Shown: piece by piece, positions 26,539-35,753 of the stretch | Layout: every line of letters begins with the position of its first letter | How positions within the stretch are numbered: the stretch's first letter is position 1 | Origin: Akkermansiaceae bacterium | GTDB taxonomy: Bacteria > Verrucomicrobiota > Verrucomicrobiia > Verrucomicrobiales > Akkermansiaceae | DNA length: 64,000 nucleotides | Assembly: GCA_903837825.1 (NCBI GenBank) | Contig: CAILVZ010000042.1 | Coordinates: 1-64,000, forward strand | Direction of reading: 5' to 3' | Position numbers and translations under genes: made by a program | Notes under the pieces: model-generated | What the model was told of the DNA's origin: nothing | The model's database searches: none | What the model saw: the letters and a program-made list of their open reading frames with translations, nothing else

Positions 26539-29007
26539 ATGCAAGCATGTGATCGTGACCTGACTCCCGAACTTTTGGCCCCAGCGGGCAACTGGGATTG
26601 TGCCCGGGCAGCGGTCGCGGCAGGAGCAGACGCGATTTACTTTGGATTGCCGAAGTTCAATGCACGATTGCGGGCGGACAATTTCATCGAGGCCGATCTC
26701 GAGGAGCTCATGGAATTCCTCCATCGGCACGGCGTCAAGGGGTTCATCGCCATGAACACGCTGATCTTCACTCAGGAGATGAAGGCCGCGGAAGATCAGC
26801 TTCGACGAATCGCAGCGGCCGGGGTGGACGCCTTGATTATCCAAGACCTGGGCCTCGCGAAGCTTGCCCGCGAAGTGGCGCCCAACGTCGAGCTTCACGC
26901 ATCGACCCAGATGACCATCACCTCCCCCGATGGCCTCGCCTTCGTTGAGTCGCTCTTTCCATTAGAGCGCGCAGTGCTTGCCCGCGAACTTTCCGTCCGG
27001 GAAATTGAAAAATTTCAATCTTCCTCGGTCGGCACCCGCGCGCCGCTTGAGGTGTTCGTCCATGGTGCGCTCTGCGTCGCCTATTCGGGCCAATGCCTTA
27101 CCAGTGAATCCCTTGGCCAGCGCAGTGCCAACCGTGGCGAATGCGCCCAAGCCTGCCGCATGCCTTACGAAATTGTCGTCGATGGAGAAACCCGCGACCT
27201 CGGGCCCGTGCGCTACTTGCTCAGCCCGCAAGATCTTGCCGCCGTCGATCTCATCCCCGACTTGGTCCGCGCCGGAGTGAAATCGTTCAAAATCGAAGGC
27301 CGCCTAAAATCCCCCGAGTACGTCTCCGCCGTCACCCGCGTCTATCGCAAGGCACTCGATGCCGCCATGGCAGAAAAGGAGTCCACCATCACCGCCGCCG
27401 ACCGCTACGCACTGGAAATGACATTCTCCCGCGGGCTCAGCACCGGATGGTTTGCCGGGACGAATCACCCCTACCTCACTCATGGGAAATTCGGCAAAAA
27501 ACGCGGCCCGCTGTTAGGTGAAATCATCGACTGTGGTCCCGGCTGGATTCGGCTAGGCAATCTGACAGGTGTGCCATTCACCGCTGGAGACGGCGTCGTG
27601 TTCGATGCGGGTGAAAACCGCGACCTTGAGCAAGGCGCACGGATTTGGGTGATCGAGGGCGATCGCCTCATTTTCCACCTCACCTACAGCGGCATCAACT
27701 TTGACCGCATCAAGCCCGGCCACACGCTTTACAAGACATCCGACCCCAAGCTCGACTCGGAACTCCGCCGGTTTTGGCAAAACACCCGACCACCCGAAAA
27801 AAAATCGGCGCTCCACCTGATCGTCTGCGGCAAGCCCGGCGAACCGATCGAAATCCAGAGCGGCGACTGCAAGGTACGCAGTGAGATCCCCCTGCAAGAG
27901 GCGGCCAAGCACCCGCTAAACACCGAGACTCTCGTCGCTCAACTCGGACGACTGGGTGATTCGTCCTTTGAACTCGGCTCGTTGGATAACCAACTTGAAG
28001 GCGATTGCCACATCGCCGTCTCCGCGCTGAATCAACTCCGCCGCGCCCTCGTCAAGCAGCTGGAAACCGCCGCCGCGATTCGAACGCCACTGCCAACGAT
28101 CAGCACCACCTACCGCGACTTGCTTCCGGCAGTTCCAAGCACCCAGCCCCAAGCGCCCCAGCTCTCCGTCCTCTGTCGCACGCTCGAACAAGTTCGCGCG
28201 GCCATCGAGTGCGGGGTGGATTCGATCTACTGCGACTTCGAAGACCCGCGCCGCTACAAAGAGGCCGTGGCATGTTTCCGATCGGAAAATGCAGCTACTG
28301 GATCTCAAATCCACCTCGCGACTCCACGAATCCTCAAGCCCGGCGAGACAGGATACCTAAAGCTCATCGAAAAGGCCGATCCCGACGGCCTACTCCTCCG
28401 CAACCTCGGCGCACTCCACTACTACAAGCATCGTAGCGACTTGAAAAAAATCGGCGATTTCTCTCTCAACATCGCCAATCCCATCACGGCAAAACTCTTG
28501 ATGGAAAACGCTGGGCTCGACCATCTAACGGTTTCCTACGATCTCAACATCGGCCAAGTGCTCGAGCTTCTGAACAGCGCGCCGGTCGACTGGTTTGAGC
28601 TCACGCTGCACCAGCACATGCCGATGTTTCACATGGAGCACTGCGTTTTCTGCACTTTCCTTAGCAAAGGCACCACCTACAAAGACTGCGGCCGCCCTTG
28701 TGAAAGCCACGTGGTCCACCTCCGCGACCGGGTCGGCCAACTCCACCGCCTGCAAGCCGATGTCGGCTGCCGCAACACCCTCTTCAATGGCAAAGCTCAA
28801 ACCGGCGCTCGCTACTTCCAGCACCTGCGCAACGCCGGATTGTCGCGGTTTCGCGTCGAGCTGTTAGACGAATCCGCCGACGCCACCAAAACCATCACCG
28901 CCTACCAAGACCTGCTCAGCGGCAAGTCGGACGCCTTCGACCTCCTCAACGAAGTTCAGGCACTTGAAAAACTCGGCGTCACCGAAGGCACACTCGCTGA
29001 GTTCTAG
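26539..29007 (+). CDS. U32 family peptidase-like protein, RlhA (YdcP)-type
   Basis: PELLAPAGNWDCARAAVAAGADAIYFGLPKFNARLRADNF...VHGALCVAYSGQCLTSESLGQRSANRGECAQACRMPYE; ORF extends upstream to 26440. Confidence 0.9.
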   Translation: MQACDRDLTPELLAPAGNWDCARAAVAAGADAIYFGLPKFNARLRADNFIEADLEELMEFLHRHGVKGFIAMNTLIFTQEMKAAEDQLRRIAAAGVDALIIQDLGLAKLAREVAPNVELHASTQMTITSPDGLAFVESLFPLERAVLARELSVREIEKFQSSSVGTRAPLEVFVHGALCVAYSGQCLTSESLGQRSANRGECAQACRMPYEIVVDGETRDLGPVRYLLSPQDLAAVDLIPDLVRAGVKSFKIEGRLKSPEYVSAVTRVYRKALDAAMAEKESTITAADRYALEMTFSRGLSTGWFAGTNHPYLTHGKFGKKRGPLLGEIIDCGPGWIRLGNLTGVPFTAGDGVVFDAGENRDLEQGARIWVIEGDRLIFHLTYSGINFDRIKPGHTLYKTSDPKLDSELRRFWQNTRPPEKKSALHLIVCGKPGEPIEIQSGDCKVRSEIPLQEAAKHPLNTETLVAQLGRLGDSSFELGSLDNQLEGDCHIAVSALNQLRRALVKQLETAAAIRTPLPTISTTYRDLLPAVPSTQPQAPQLSVLCRTLEQVRAAIECGVDSIYCDFEDPRRYKEAVACFRSENAATGSQIHLATPRILKPGETGYLKLIEKADPDGLLLRNLGALHYYKHRSDLKKIGDFSLNIANPITAKLLMENAGLDHLTVSYDLNIGQVLELLNSAPVDWFELTLHQHMPMFHMEHCVFCTFLSKGTTYKDCGRPCESHVVHLRDRVGQLHRLQADVGCRNTLFNGKAQTGARYFQHLRNAGLSRFRVELLDESADATKTITAYQDLLSGKSDAFDLLNEVQALEKLGVTEGTLAEF

Positions 29008-29197
29008 TTCTGAACATGCGGCGCATGGGAGCTTCGGCATCCGTCACGGATTCTCATCTTTTGATCATGGTTCGCCAAGAGAAACCAGATTCTAGGCTTG
29101 CCCCAGTGTGTACCGTGTGTGTTTTAAATGCGACGCTCAGTCGCCACATTATATCCAGACTCAAAGCTGAAGGCTGAGAGATTGTGAATGTTCGGGG

Positions 29198-29217
29198 AAC
29201 ACGCGCCCTCGCGTGTT
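29198..29217. other. Perfect 7-bp stem hairpin AACACGC-GCCCTC-GCGTGTT
   Basis: Inverted repeat read directly; no U-tract follows. Confidence 0.6.
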
Positions 29218-29530
29218 GACTTCGGGACCCTCGCCGGAGCTATCTCTTGATAACCTTCTTCGTCCTCCTCTTCTCCCCACTCGCCGCTGACCAACCTTGA
29301 TGAATACAAATAGGCTTACATCTTGTCTGGGATTTAGAAATGCAAATTGCCCTTGGCGCATCTTTCGTGGCCCCATATGCTTCGTCCGTGACTGGAATTC
29401 CCAGAATCTTGCCTTTTTGGGCTGCCTTTGTCCTGAAACAACCGCGCGCGACTGTTCCAGGTAAAATGCCGCGCGTGACTCAATAAAACTGTTCGAAAAA
29501 AGAAACACTAGAACCAAAAGTAAACTTCCT

Positions 29531-29980
29531 ATGATTATTGAAATTGCATTAGGTATCGTGCTCGCAGCGCTAATACTGGCAGCGTTACCTTACATTCTTC
29601 AGCTTATTGCCGGAGCTGGCGCAATAGCTGCTATTGTTGTTGTTTTTATTCTCGTTGTTACTTTTGTCATCAAAGAACCAGCAGTCCTCTTTGCCATACC
29701 ATTCGCCGCCGCAGTATTCGCACTACAAAAATACTACAACAAAAGCTCAAATGTTAGAATATTTTCATGGGGAGTATTTACGCTCTTTTGGCTACTATAT
29801 ACGACGGTGGTGTTATACGCGCTCCACGACGCACCGAATTTTGGCCTAACAAAAGCACCACTAGTAACGCTCTTTGGCATACTATTCTTCTCCACGCCAA
29901 CGATTCTCTCATTACTGAAGTTTAGAAAAGTGCTAAAGAAAGAAAGGGAAGGCGCTTCCACTAGCTCATCATTCGAATGA
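29531..29980 (+). CDS. Small polytopic membrane protein, unknown
   Basis: Several hydrophobic helices; low-GC ORF; ATGA overlap with the next ORF. Confidence 0.6.
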   Translation: MIIEIALGIVLAALILAALPYILQLIAGAGAIAAIVVVFILVVTFVIKEPAVLFAIPFAAAVFALQKYYNKSSNVRIFSWGVFTLFWLLYTTVVLYALHDAPNFGLTKAPLVTLFGILFFSTPTILSLLKFRKVLKKEREGASTSSSFE

Positions 29981-30441
29981 CGGAATATAGAAATAATCCC
30001 AAAATATGGGAGGCGACCTGTTATCAACTCCTCGATACACTCTTAGTCATGGAGAAGGGCATTCTATCCTCAAGCGATAGGGAAATTCACAGCGCACGCT
30101 TATCGGCAATGATGATTGCAGGCTTCGCATTCGAGAACGCTTTCAAGTCTTGGTATCTAAAAGAACAAAAAGGAATCCTATACGACGAAGAAGGAAAGCA
30201 AAAAGGTTTTAGCTCACATGCCTTCACCACTTGGGTTGCACAACACCGAATAGAACTCCTAGGTTGGGAGTCTGAAGCCCTCGACAAATCCGAGTTCATC
30301 TGTGTCGCTTGGGGCAGATATCCAGCACACAATAGAAACGAAAAAGAAAGAAAACATGAAACTTGGGGGATGGGTGATGTCGACCAGTTAAGAAATCTAA
30401 TTGGTCGCCTTCTTGATAGAACCGTAACCTATAAAAAATGA
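29977..30441 (+). CDS. Putative HEPN-like domain protein
   Basis: MMIAGFAFENAFKSWYLKEQ... helix, then SSHAFTTWV and RYPAHNRNEKERKH (an R-x6-H arrangement) reminiscent of HEPN proteins. Confidence 0.45.
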   Translation: MTEYRNNPKIWEATCYQLLDTLLVMEKGILSSSDREIHSARLSAMMIAGFAFENAFKSWYLKEQKGILYDEEGKQKGFSSHAFTTWVAQHRIELLGWESEALDKSEFICVAWGRYPAHNRNEKERKHETWGMGDVDQLRNLIGRLLDRTVTYKK

Positions 30442-30458
30442 TTCGAACCAGTCGTGAT

Positions 30459-30508
30459 AGCCAACGCCCAGGCTCCGCCTAGCCGTCGGCTACACTCTAC
30501 GTTCGCCA
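30459..30508 (+). repeat. attC-like imperfect palindrome 1
   Basis: GCCAACG...TAGCC-GTC-GGCTA...CGTTCGC: outer AACG/CGTT arms plus inner hairpin, 18 nt after the preceding ORF stop. Confidence 0.3.
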
Positions 30509-30545
30509 GAAAATATCTCAAACCATCTAAACCAACTCACATCCT

Positions 30546-30989
30546 ATGCTAATTTGGAGCGGTTACGGAATACTAGTAGCACCAATCGTTTTCATAACGG
30601 TGGTAGCGTCGATCATTACTACCGGAATGTTCACTGATGACGAGTATCTCACCAATAATCCGTGGCCCGGAGGTGTTGCACTGCTGTTTTCTGGCGTTGC
30701 TTGTTGGCATCTTGGTGGTTGGTTGCGCAACCGCCACAATCGAGTCCTTTTTGATCGCTCAACAGGTGAAGACGTGGTCCTGCGACCCGGAACATCATTT
30801 TTCTTTATTCCCATGCGTGCATGGGGTCCGATACTCGGACTCGTGGGAGTCTTTCTGATCTGCGGCAACGTCATCGAACGCATGTCCTCCCCTACAGCGC
30901 CCCCACAACAGAAGACTGAATCTACCGAGCCTAGCCCACGTGACATCAAGAAGACAGCCGGACGAGACGCTCCATCCAACGGCGGATAA
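30546..30989 (+). CDS. Small membrane protein, unknown
   Basis: 147-aa ORF with hydrophobic segments; its TAA stop lies inside the following attC-like palindrome. Confidence 0.55.
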   Translation: MLIWSGYGILVAPIVFITVVASIITTGMFTDDEYLTNNPWPGGVALLFSGVACWHLGGWLRNRHNRVLFDRSTGEDVVLRPGTSFFFIPMRAWGPILGLVGVFLICGNVIERMSSPTAPPQQKTESTEPSPRDIKKTAGRDAPSNGG

Positions 30990-31043
30990 CGTCCTTCTTT
31001 GAACTGGCTTTCATCCCCGCCGTGGATGAGCTAGGCGTTGGGC
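30984..31043 (+). repeat. attC-like imperfect palindrome 2
   Basis: GGATAACG...CTGGCTTTCATCC-CCGCCGT-GGATGAGCTAG-GCGTTGGGC: outer ATAACG/GCGTTGGGC boxes (GTTRRRY match) and inner stem with extra unpaired bases. Confidence 0.4.
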
Positions 31044-31055
31044 AAGAAAATTCAA

Positions 31056-31427
31056 ATGAAACCTCATCGCCGACAAGTCCCCGTCCTCCTGGGTGTGGCG
31101 GCTATCTCTGCATCACTATTCTTCGGGATCGTTCATGTTTACAGAACCAAGATCGTGACAATCGAGCTCGATGCTAGAATCGATATCGACGAGATCTTGC
31201 GGTAGATCGAATCACTTTCCAACGCGAAGGTCGTATCAGCATTTCGGAACATATCCTCCGTCTTCAGTTCGGACAAGATCGACCAGATCAATCAATTTCC
31301 CGGACAACAAGCAGACATCCTCGCAGTGATCAGGTTTAGCGAGTTGGAACAGGGGGCGATGAAGAAGCCCATCGCAGCACATTCGCTACCCCGCGAAACT
31401 CCTTGCGTAGGCCATTGGGAAAACTAG
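31056..31427 (+). pseudogene. Membrane-anchored ORF interrupted by in-frame TAG at 31203-31205
   Basis: MKPHRRQVPVLLGVAAISASLFFGIVHVYRTKIVTIELDARIDIDEILR*IESLSNAKVVSAFRNISSVFSSDKIDQINQFPGQQADILAVIRF...; same frame on both sides of the stop. Confidence 0.4.
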
Positions 31428-31453
31428 GGTTATTGAAAATCATCTGATCCTTC

Positions 31454-32755
31454 ATGCCGATGCCACCACTCAACAGCGTTATCCACCGGGCATTTGAGAA
31501 CCAGGCGCCAAAAGCATGCACCGATCCCCTCATGGGAGGACTCGGGAAATCACGGCTTGGCATCATGCTCCTCGTTTTCGCCTGCTGGAGTGGCAGGGCT
31601 CATGGCTTGGATGTCCGGGTGTGGAATGATTCCCAAGGCCGCGCCATCCATGCCACGATGATCCGTGCGGACACCGGAAATGTCACACTCAAGCTCAACG
31701 ACGGTCGTGAGGTACCCTACCCACTGGCCAAGTTGTCGGAGGCGGACAGGAGCTACGTCGAGACCGCTCGTGGGCAGTCGACCGATCGTGCCAGTTCCAC
31801 CCAAGCAAAATCCGACGATCCATCCGGCGTGGCGACTTTTGAATCCGAGTGGCCGGGGTTGGTTCGATTCGCTGAAGATCCTGAAATTGCGACCCTCGAG
31901 GAGGATGCGGGCAAAAAACGTTTCGTGTATGAAAGCGCGAACTATCGGTATCTCTGCGATGTGAGGCTTTCTCAGTCGGTGGTCAAAGGCTTTGCCGTGA
32001 TGTTTGAGGCCACGCGTCTTTATTGTCGTAGCCTGCCGCTCTGCTTGAATGGTGGGGACAAAACGGATGGCAAGCTGCAGATCTTGCTCTTCGAAAAACA
32101 AGAAGACTACGCAAGTGCGGGCGGCCCTGACGGAACTGCTGGCGTTTTCATCTCGCAGAAGCATGCCGTGCTGGTTCCTCTCACGAGTCTTGGCGTCCGC
32201 CCCGTTGGCAATGGCTACATGCTTGATCGCGACAAGAGCAGTAAGACCCTCCCCCACGAACTCGCCCACCAACTCACTCCCATTCCCTATTTCAAATCTG
32301 GCGGCTGGTTCACCGAGGGTCTAGCAGAATACATCGGCAACACCCCGTATCGCGCTGGAACCTATACCGTGCGCAATAACCAACGCGCCCTCGTCGAGTA
32401 CGTCACCGGATACGGCTCAAAGCAAATGGGTGGCAGAGCGCTGGGCAAAAAGATTTCGTTGATGGATCTCAAGTCGTTTATGTTGCAGGAATACTCGAGC
32501 TTCACCTCAGATCCTCAACGCAGCTATGGATGTGGCTTGTTGCTCACCATCTACTTCTTGCACATGGATGGCGAGGGTGATGGGGCAAGGATCAAGAAGT
32601 TCCTCAAATCTCTAGCAGCCGGCAAGCCCACGGAAGAATCGTTTGCCCTTCTCTTAGACGGGCGGACTTATGAGCAACTGGAAAAAGAAATCACCAAGGC
32701 CTGGAGCAAAAATGGAGTGGATCTGAGCTTCGGCAAAGCCCCCAGCAAGTCATAA
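31454..32755 (+). CDS. Secreted protein with SHD1-like domain and HExxH zinc-peptidase-like domain (DUF1570-type)
   Basis: DVRVWNDSQGRAIHATMIRADTGNVTLKLNDGREVPYPLAKLSEADRSYV; HELAHQLTPIPYFKSGGWFTEGLAEYI. Confidence 0.8.
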   Translation: MPMPPLNSVIHRAFENQAPKACTDPLMGGLGKSRLGIMLLVFACWSGRAHGLDVRVWNDSQGRAIHATMIRADTGNVTLKLNDGREVPYPLAKLSEADRSYVETARGQSTDRASSTQAKSDDPSGVATFESEWPGLVRFAEDPEIATLEEDAGKKRFVYESANYRYLCDVRLSQSVVKGFAVMFEATRLYCRSLPLCLNGGDKTDGKLQILLFEKQEDYASAGGPDGTAGVFISQKHAVLVPLTSLGVRPVGNGYMLDRDKSSKTLPHELAHQLTPIPYFKSGGWFTEGLAEYIGNTPYRAGTYTVRNNQRALVEYVTGYGSKQMGGRALGKKISLMDLKSFMLQEYSSFTSDPQRSYGCGLLLTIYFLHMDGEGDGARIKKFLKSLAAGKPTEESFALLLDGRTYEQLEKEITKAWSKNGVDLSFGKAPSKS

Positions 32756-32766
32756 GTTCTCCACCT

Positions 32767-33528
32767 TCACCACTGAAAGATCAGTGGTGGAATGATGATT
32801 CTTGATTTCGCTGCTTGATGGTCCTCGCTTTCTTCAACCGCAGTGACCACATCGTTCTCAAACTCAACAAACGATTTGCTTTTCTCCACTCGCGTGACGC
32901 TTACCAAGCGGCGGTAGGTATTGCCCGTCGCGCGATCGACCTCAGTGACGTAGTTTTTGACATCTTCGTATTCGATGAAGTCCCAGCGCCCCGACTCACC
33001 CGTGGCGGTTTTCCGCGTGGTCGTTTTGGTCGGCTTGCCTTTTGATAACGTGACCTCATCGAGTGTCATCCCGATGGCGACCTGATTTCTCGCGATGAGG
33101 TTTTGAATTTGGATTTGGCGATCGTAGAGCGATTTTAAATGCGAGACGAATTCGGGATCGGTGGAGGAAAACGCCCAAGGAGCCGCCCAACCCGCAATCC
33201 CGTCGCGAGTTCCTTGGCCACGGACGCGGTAAATTTTATCAGTGATGGCTTCCAAGCGGACTGTTTGATTTCCTTTCAGAGTCCCGAGGCGTTGCTTGCC
33301 TTCTTTATCAGAAAAAACCGGAGCATCTTTTGCCACTTGGAGGTCGATGGGTTTTTTCAAGGTTTGGTCGAGATAGACCACCGTCGGATCCGAGTCTAAC
33401 AACGACTTGCGCTCGACGCGTTTGATTTCACCCTGCAGCGGAACCACAAGCACGGCGGCAATCATGGTGAGGCGTCCTAGCTGCATGAGCACCAACGTAG
33501 CGTGTTTTTTCAAAAGTGAAATCCTCAT
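32767..33528 (-). CDS. Hypothetical exported protein with SH3-like segment
   Basis: N-terminal hydrophobic segment; DLQVAKDAPVFSDKEGKQRLGTLKGNQTVRLEAITDKIYRVRGQG. Confidence 0.6.
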   Translation of the reverse strand: MRISLLKKHATLVLMQLGRLTMIAAVLVVPLQGEIKRVERKSLLDSDPTVVYLDQTLKKPIDLQVAKDAPVFSDKEGKQRLGTLKGNQTVRLEAITDKIYRVRGQGTRDGIAGWAAPWAFSSTDPEFVSHLKSLYDRQIQIQNLIARNQVAIGMTLDEVTLSKGKPTKTTTRKTATGESGRWDFIEYEDVKNYVTEVDRATGNTYRRLVSVTRVEKSKSFVEFENDVVTAVEESEDHQAAKSRIIIPPLIFQW

Positions 33529-33579
33529 TTTTGGACGTTGGCGTCCCGGATTTCAGCGTGCCGATCTCATGACTGGATT

Positions 33580-34425
33580 TTATCCCTCGTGAGGCGCGGG
33601 TGCTTCACCCTTTGGCTTCCGATTCGATTTCGCATGGGGGCTTGCGAGCGCTTCGAGATGCTTTTTCGCCGATTCCCTTGCCTTGGCGATCTCCTCCGGC
33701 GTCAATAGATAACCTTGCTTGGCTCCGCCCATCAGGCGCCCTTTCGGCAGGTCGGTTTTGGCCGGATGAGTCAGCGTAAGGCTATGGCCAAGTTCGTGAG
33801 ATAACGTGCGACTAAGGGATCCGATATTCATCGGCTCTGGTTCGGTGAGGAGCGTTTTCTTGGGCGGCTCTTGCCCATGGCTGAACTTGTTCGTCCAAAC
33901 TCCTAGCAGAACGCGATTTCCTCCTAGGGCCGCCACCCCTTGCAACGTCTCACCAACATAGGGGAAGAAATAAACATTGATCGCCGCAGGATGCACTTCT
34001 AACGGATTGAAAAGGCTTCGGGTGAGTTCAAACGGTGAGCCATGAGCTTGATCCGCATCGGCGCGCTTGAAGTCTGCAATTTGCTGGAGGAGGCGTGCGC
34101 GGTTCGGCGATTCGGGGATCGGTTCTTCGGCGATCCTCTCGATTTCAAAGCGAATGTCTGCCTGTTTCCAGATCCGATTGACCTCGGGCAGTACGATGGT
34201 TTTCACCTCATCGGGTGTGACCCAAACTTCGAGGTTGAGCCCACGGACCGCGAGCGTCGCGCCTTGGGTGAGATGAAGGCGCAATGGCAAGACCAGTTCC
34301 TCATCGGCACGGACATGGCCAAACAGACCCACGAGCGCAATGAAAACGAGATGCCAGCGCGTGCTGCCGTGACGGGTGTTGCGGATCGGATTGGGGGAAA
34401 CGGGCGGTTGGTTCGATAGATTCAT
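33580..34425 (-). CDS. Metzincin-like secreted metalloprotease
   Basis: LSHELGHSLTLTHP matches HExxHxxxxxH. Confidence 0.7.
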   Translation of the reverse strand: MNLSNQPPVSPNPIRNTRHGSTRWHLVFIALVGLFGHVRADEELVLPLRLHLTQGATLAVRGLNLEVWVTPDEVKTIVLPEVNRIWKQADIRFEIERIAEEPIPESPNRARLLQQIADFKRADADQAHGSPFELTRSLFNPLEVHPAAINVYFFPYVGETLQGVAALGGNRVLLGVWTNKFSHGQEPPKKTLLTEPEPMNIGSLSRTLSHELGHSLTLTHPAKTDLPKGRLMGGAKQGYLLTPEEIAKARESAKKHLEALASPHAKSNRKPKGEAPAPHEG

Positions 34426-34515
34426 GGCTCAAGTTGAACGAGGGTTCATCATTACCCAACGCTTCATTTTGTAAAGCCGCCAGGTAGGGTTCCTCGGTTA
34501 GACAGGCCGATCGTC

Positions 34516-35217
34516 ATGGCTGAGGCATGCGACATCAACCCTTGCGCCAAACGTCAGAAACCTCTAAAACCAAGTGACGTGTCCAACGATCATTCCAATC
34601 TCCAGCGCAACCCATCAGGCCTGCGTACCCTCGTGCGTGCGGCACTCATTTGCGCAGGCGCAGTGGCCATTCTATTGCCTGCATGGCTTCCAGAGCGTCC
34701 TTCGGTGCCGATCAAGACGGGAGCCGTCGAGCTACTGCAGGCAATCCTCCTCGCGGCTGCGGCCGCAGTGATGCTCGGAGCCGCACCTCATGCGGGGGTC
34801 AATCGGCCCGTATGCCGAGTGATCGCTCTCACATTGATCGCTGCCTTTGTGGGCGAGATGGAAGATTTCATCTCCGGCATCCTTGGCATCAAATTTCCTG
34901 AGGCGATTGCGTTAGGGCTCATTTTGCTGATGGCGCTGGTGATCGCACTGCGGAATCGGCGCGTGATGCTCAGCTTCATCTCGGCCATGGGAAATCATGC
35001 TGGATCGGGGCTCATTGGGGCGGCGCTGTTGATCAACTATGTGTTTAACCGAGTGATTGGCAGCCCGAAGTTTTGGAAGGCCACACTCGGATCCGCATTT
35101 GCCCCAGAGATTCCTAAAACCTGCAAGGGCTACTTGGAGCTGCTGGCATGCTACTTGATTTTCATCGGCGTGCTTGGGATCTCCATGACGCTCGCAAGAC
35201 GCAAGGAGCCCTTCTAA
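34516..35217 (+). CDS. Polytopic membrane protein, unknown
   Basis: Five or more hydrophobic stretches. Confidence 0.6.
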   Translation: MAEACDINPCAKRQKPLKPSDVSNDHSNLQRNPSGLRTLVRAALICAGAVAILLPAWLPERPSVPIKTGAVELLQAILLAAAAAVMLGAAPHAGVNRPVCRVIALTLIAAFVGEMEDFISGILGIKFPEAIALGLILLMALVIALRNRRVMLSFISAMGNHAGSGLIGAALLINYVFNRVIGSPKFWKATLGSAFAPEIPKTCKGYLELLACYLIFIGVLGISMTLARRKEPF

Positions 35218-35225
35218 CTGATTTC

Positions 35226-35687
35226 ATGTTTCACATCGTTCTCATCGAGCCGGAGATCCCTCACAATGCGGGGGCTGCGGGTCGGCTTGCCTTGGCAACA
35301 GGCTCGACCTTGCATCTTGTGGAGCCGCTCGGGTTTTCGCTAGAAGACAAATACGTCCGGCGGACAGGTCTGGATTATTGGCAAGACGTGAAGTTGTGTG
35401 TTTGGAAATCCTTCGATGAACTGCGTGCGAGCGCGGCGGAGGGTGCAAGCTTTTGGTTTCTAAGTACCAAAGCGAGTTGCTCGCCATGGCAGGCGGATTT
35501 CACGGCTGGGGATTATTTGGTCTTCGGCCGCGAGACCAAGGGCCTTCCCGAGGAATTGATCGACGCGGCGGGCGAGCAGGCACTCCGCATCCCGATGGCG
35601 CCCGGCGGCACCCGCAGCCTGAATCTTTCGACCGCAGTGGCCATCGTGCTCTATGAAGCGGTGCGCCAACAAGATCCGCCGTGGTGA
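35226..35687 (+). CDS. trmL: tRNA (cytidine(34)-2'-O)-methyltransferase
   Basis: MFHIVLIEPEIPHNAGAAGRLALATGSTLHLVEPLGF...LDYW; VFGRETKGLPEELI; LNLSTAVAIVLYEA (SPOUT fold). Confidence 0.95.
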   Translation: MFHIVLIEPEIPHNAGAAGRLALATGSTLHLVEPLGFSLEDKYVRRTGLDYWQDVKLCVWKSFDELRASAAEGASFWFLSTKASCSPWQADFTAGDYLVFGRETKGLPEELIDAAGEQALRIPMAPGGTRSLNLSTAVAIVLYEAVRQQDPPW

Positions 35688-35753
35688 GGTCCAACACGCG
35701 CACCGCTCGAATTGGCGCTTGTCGGATCGCTCCAGACAAGGCATCCGGTGTGC

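Noticed and set aside
32768-32792. Hairpin CACCACTGA-AAGA-TCAGTGGTG between convergent genes
   Set aside because: Overlaps the 3' end of the minus-strand CDS and has no clear T-run; could be a terminator but not supported enough to call.
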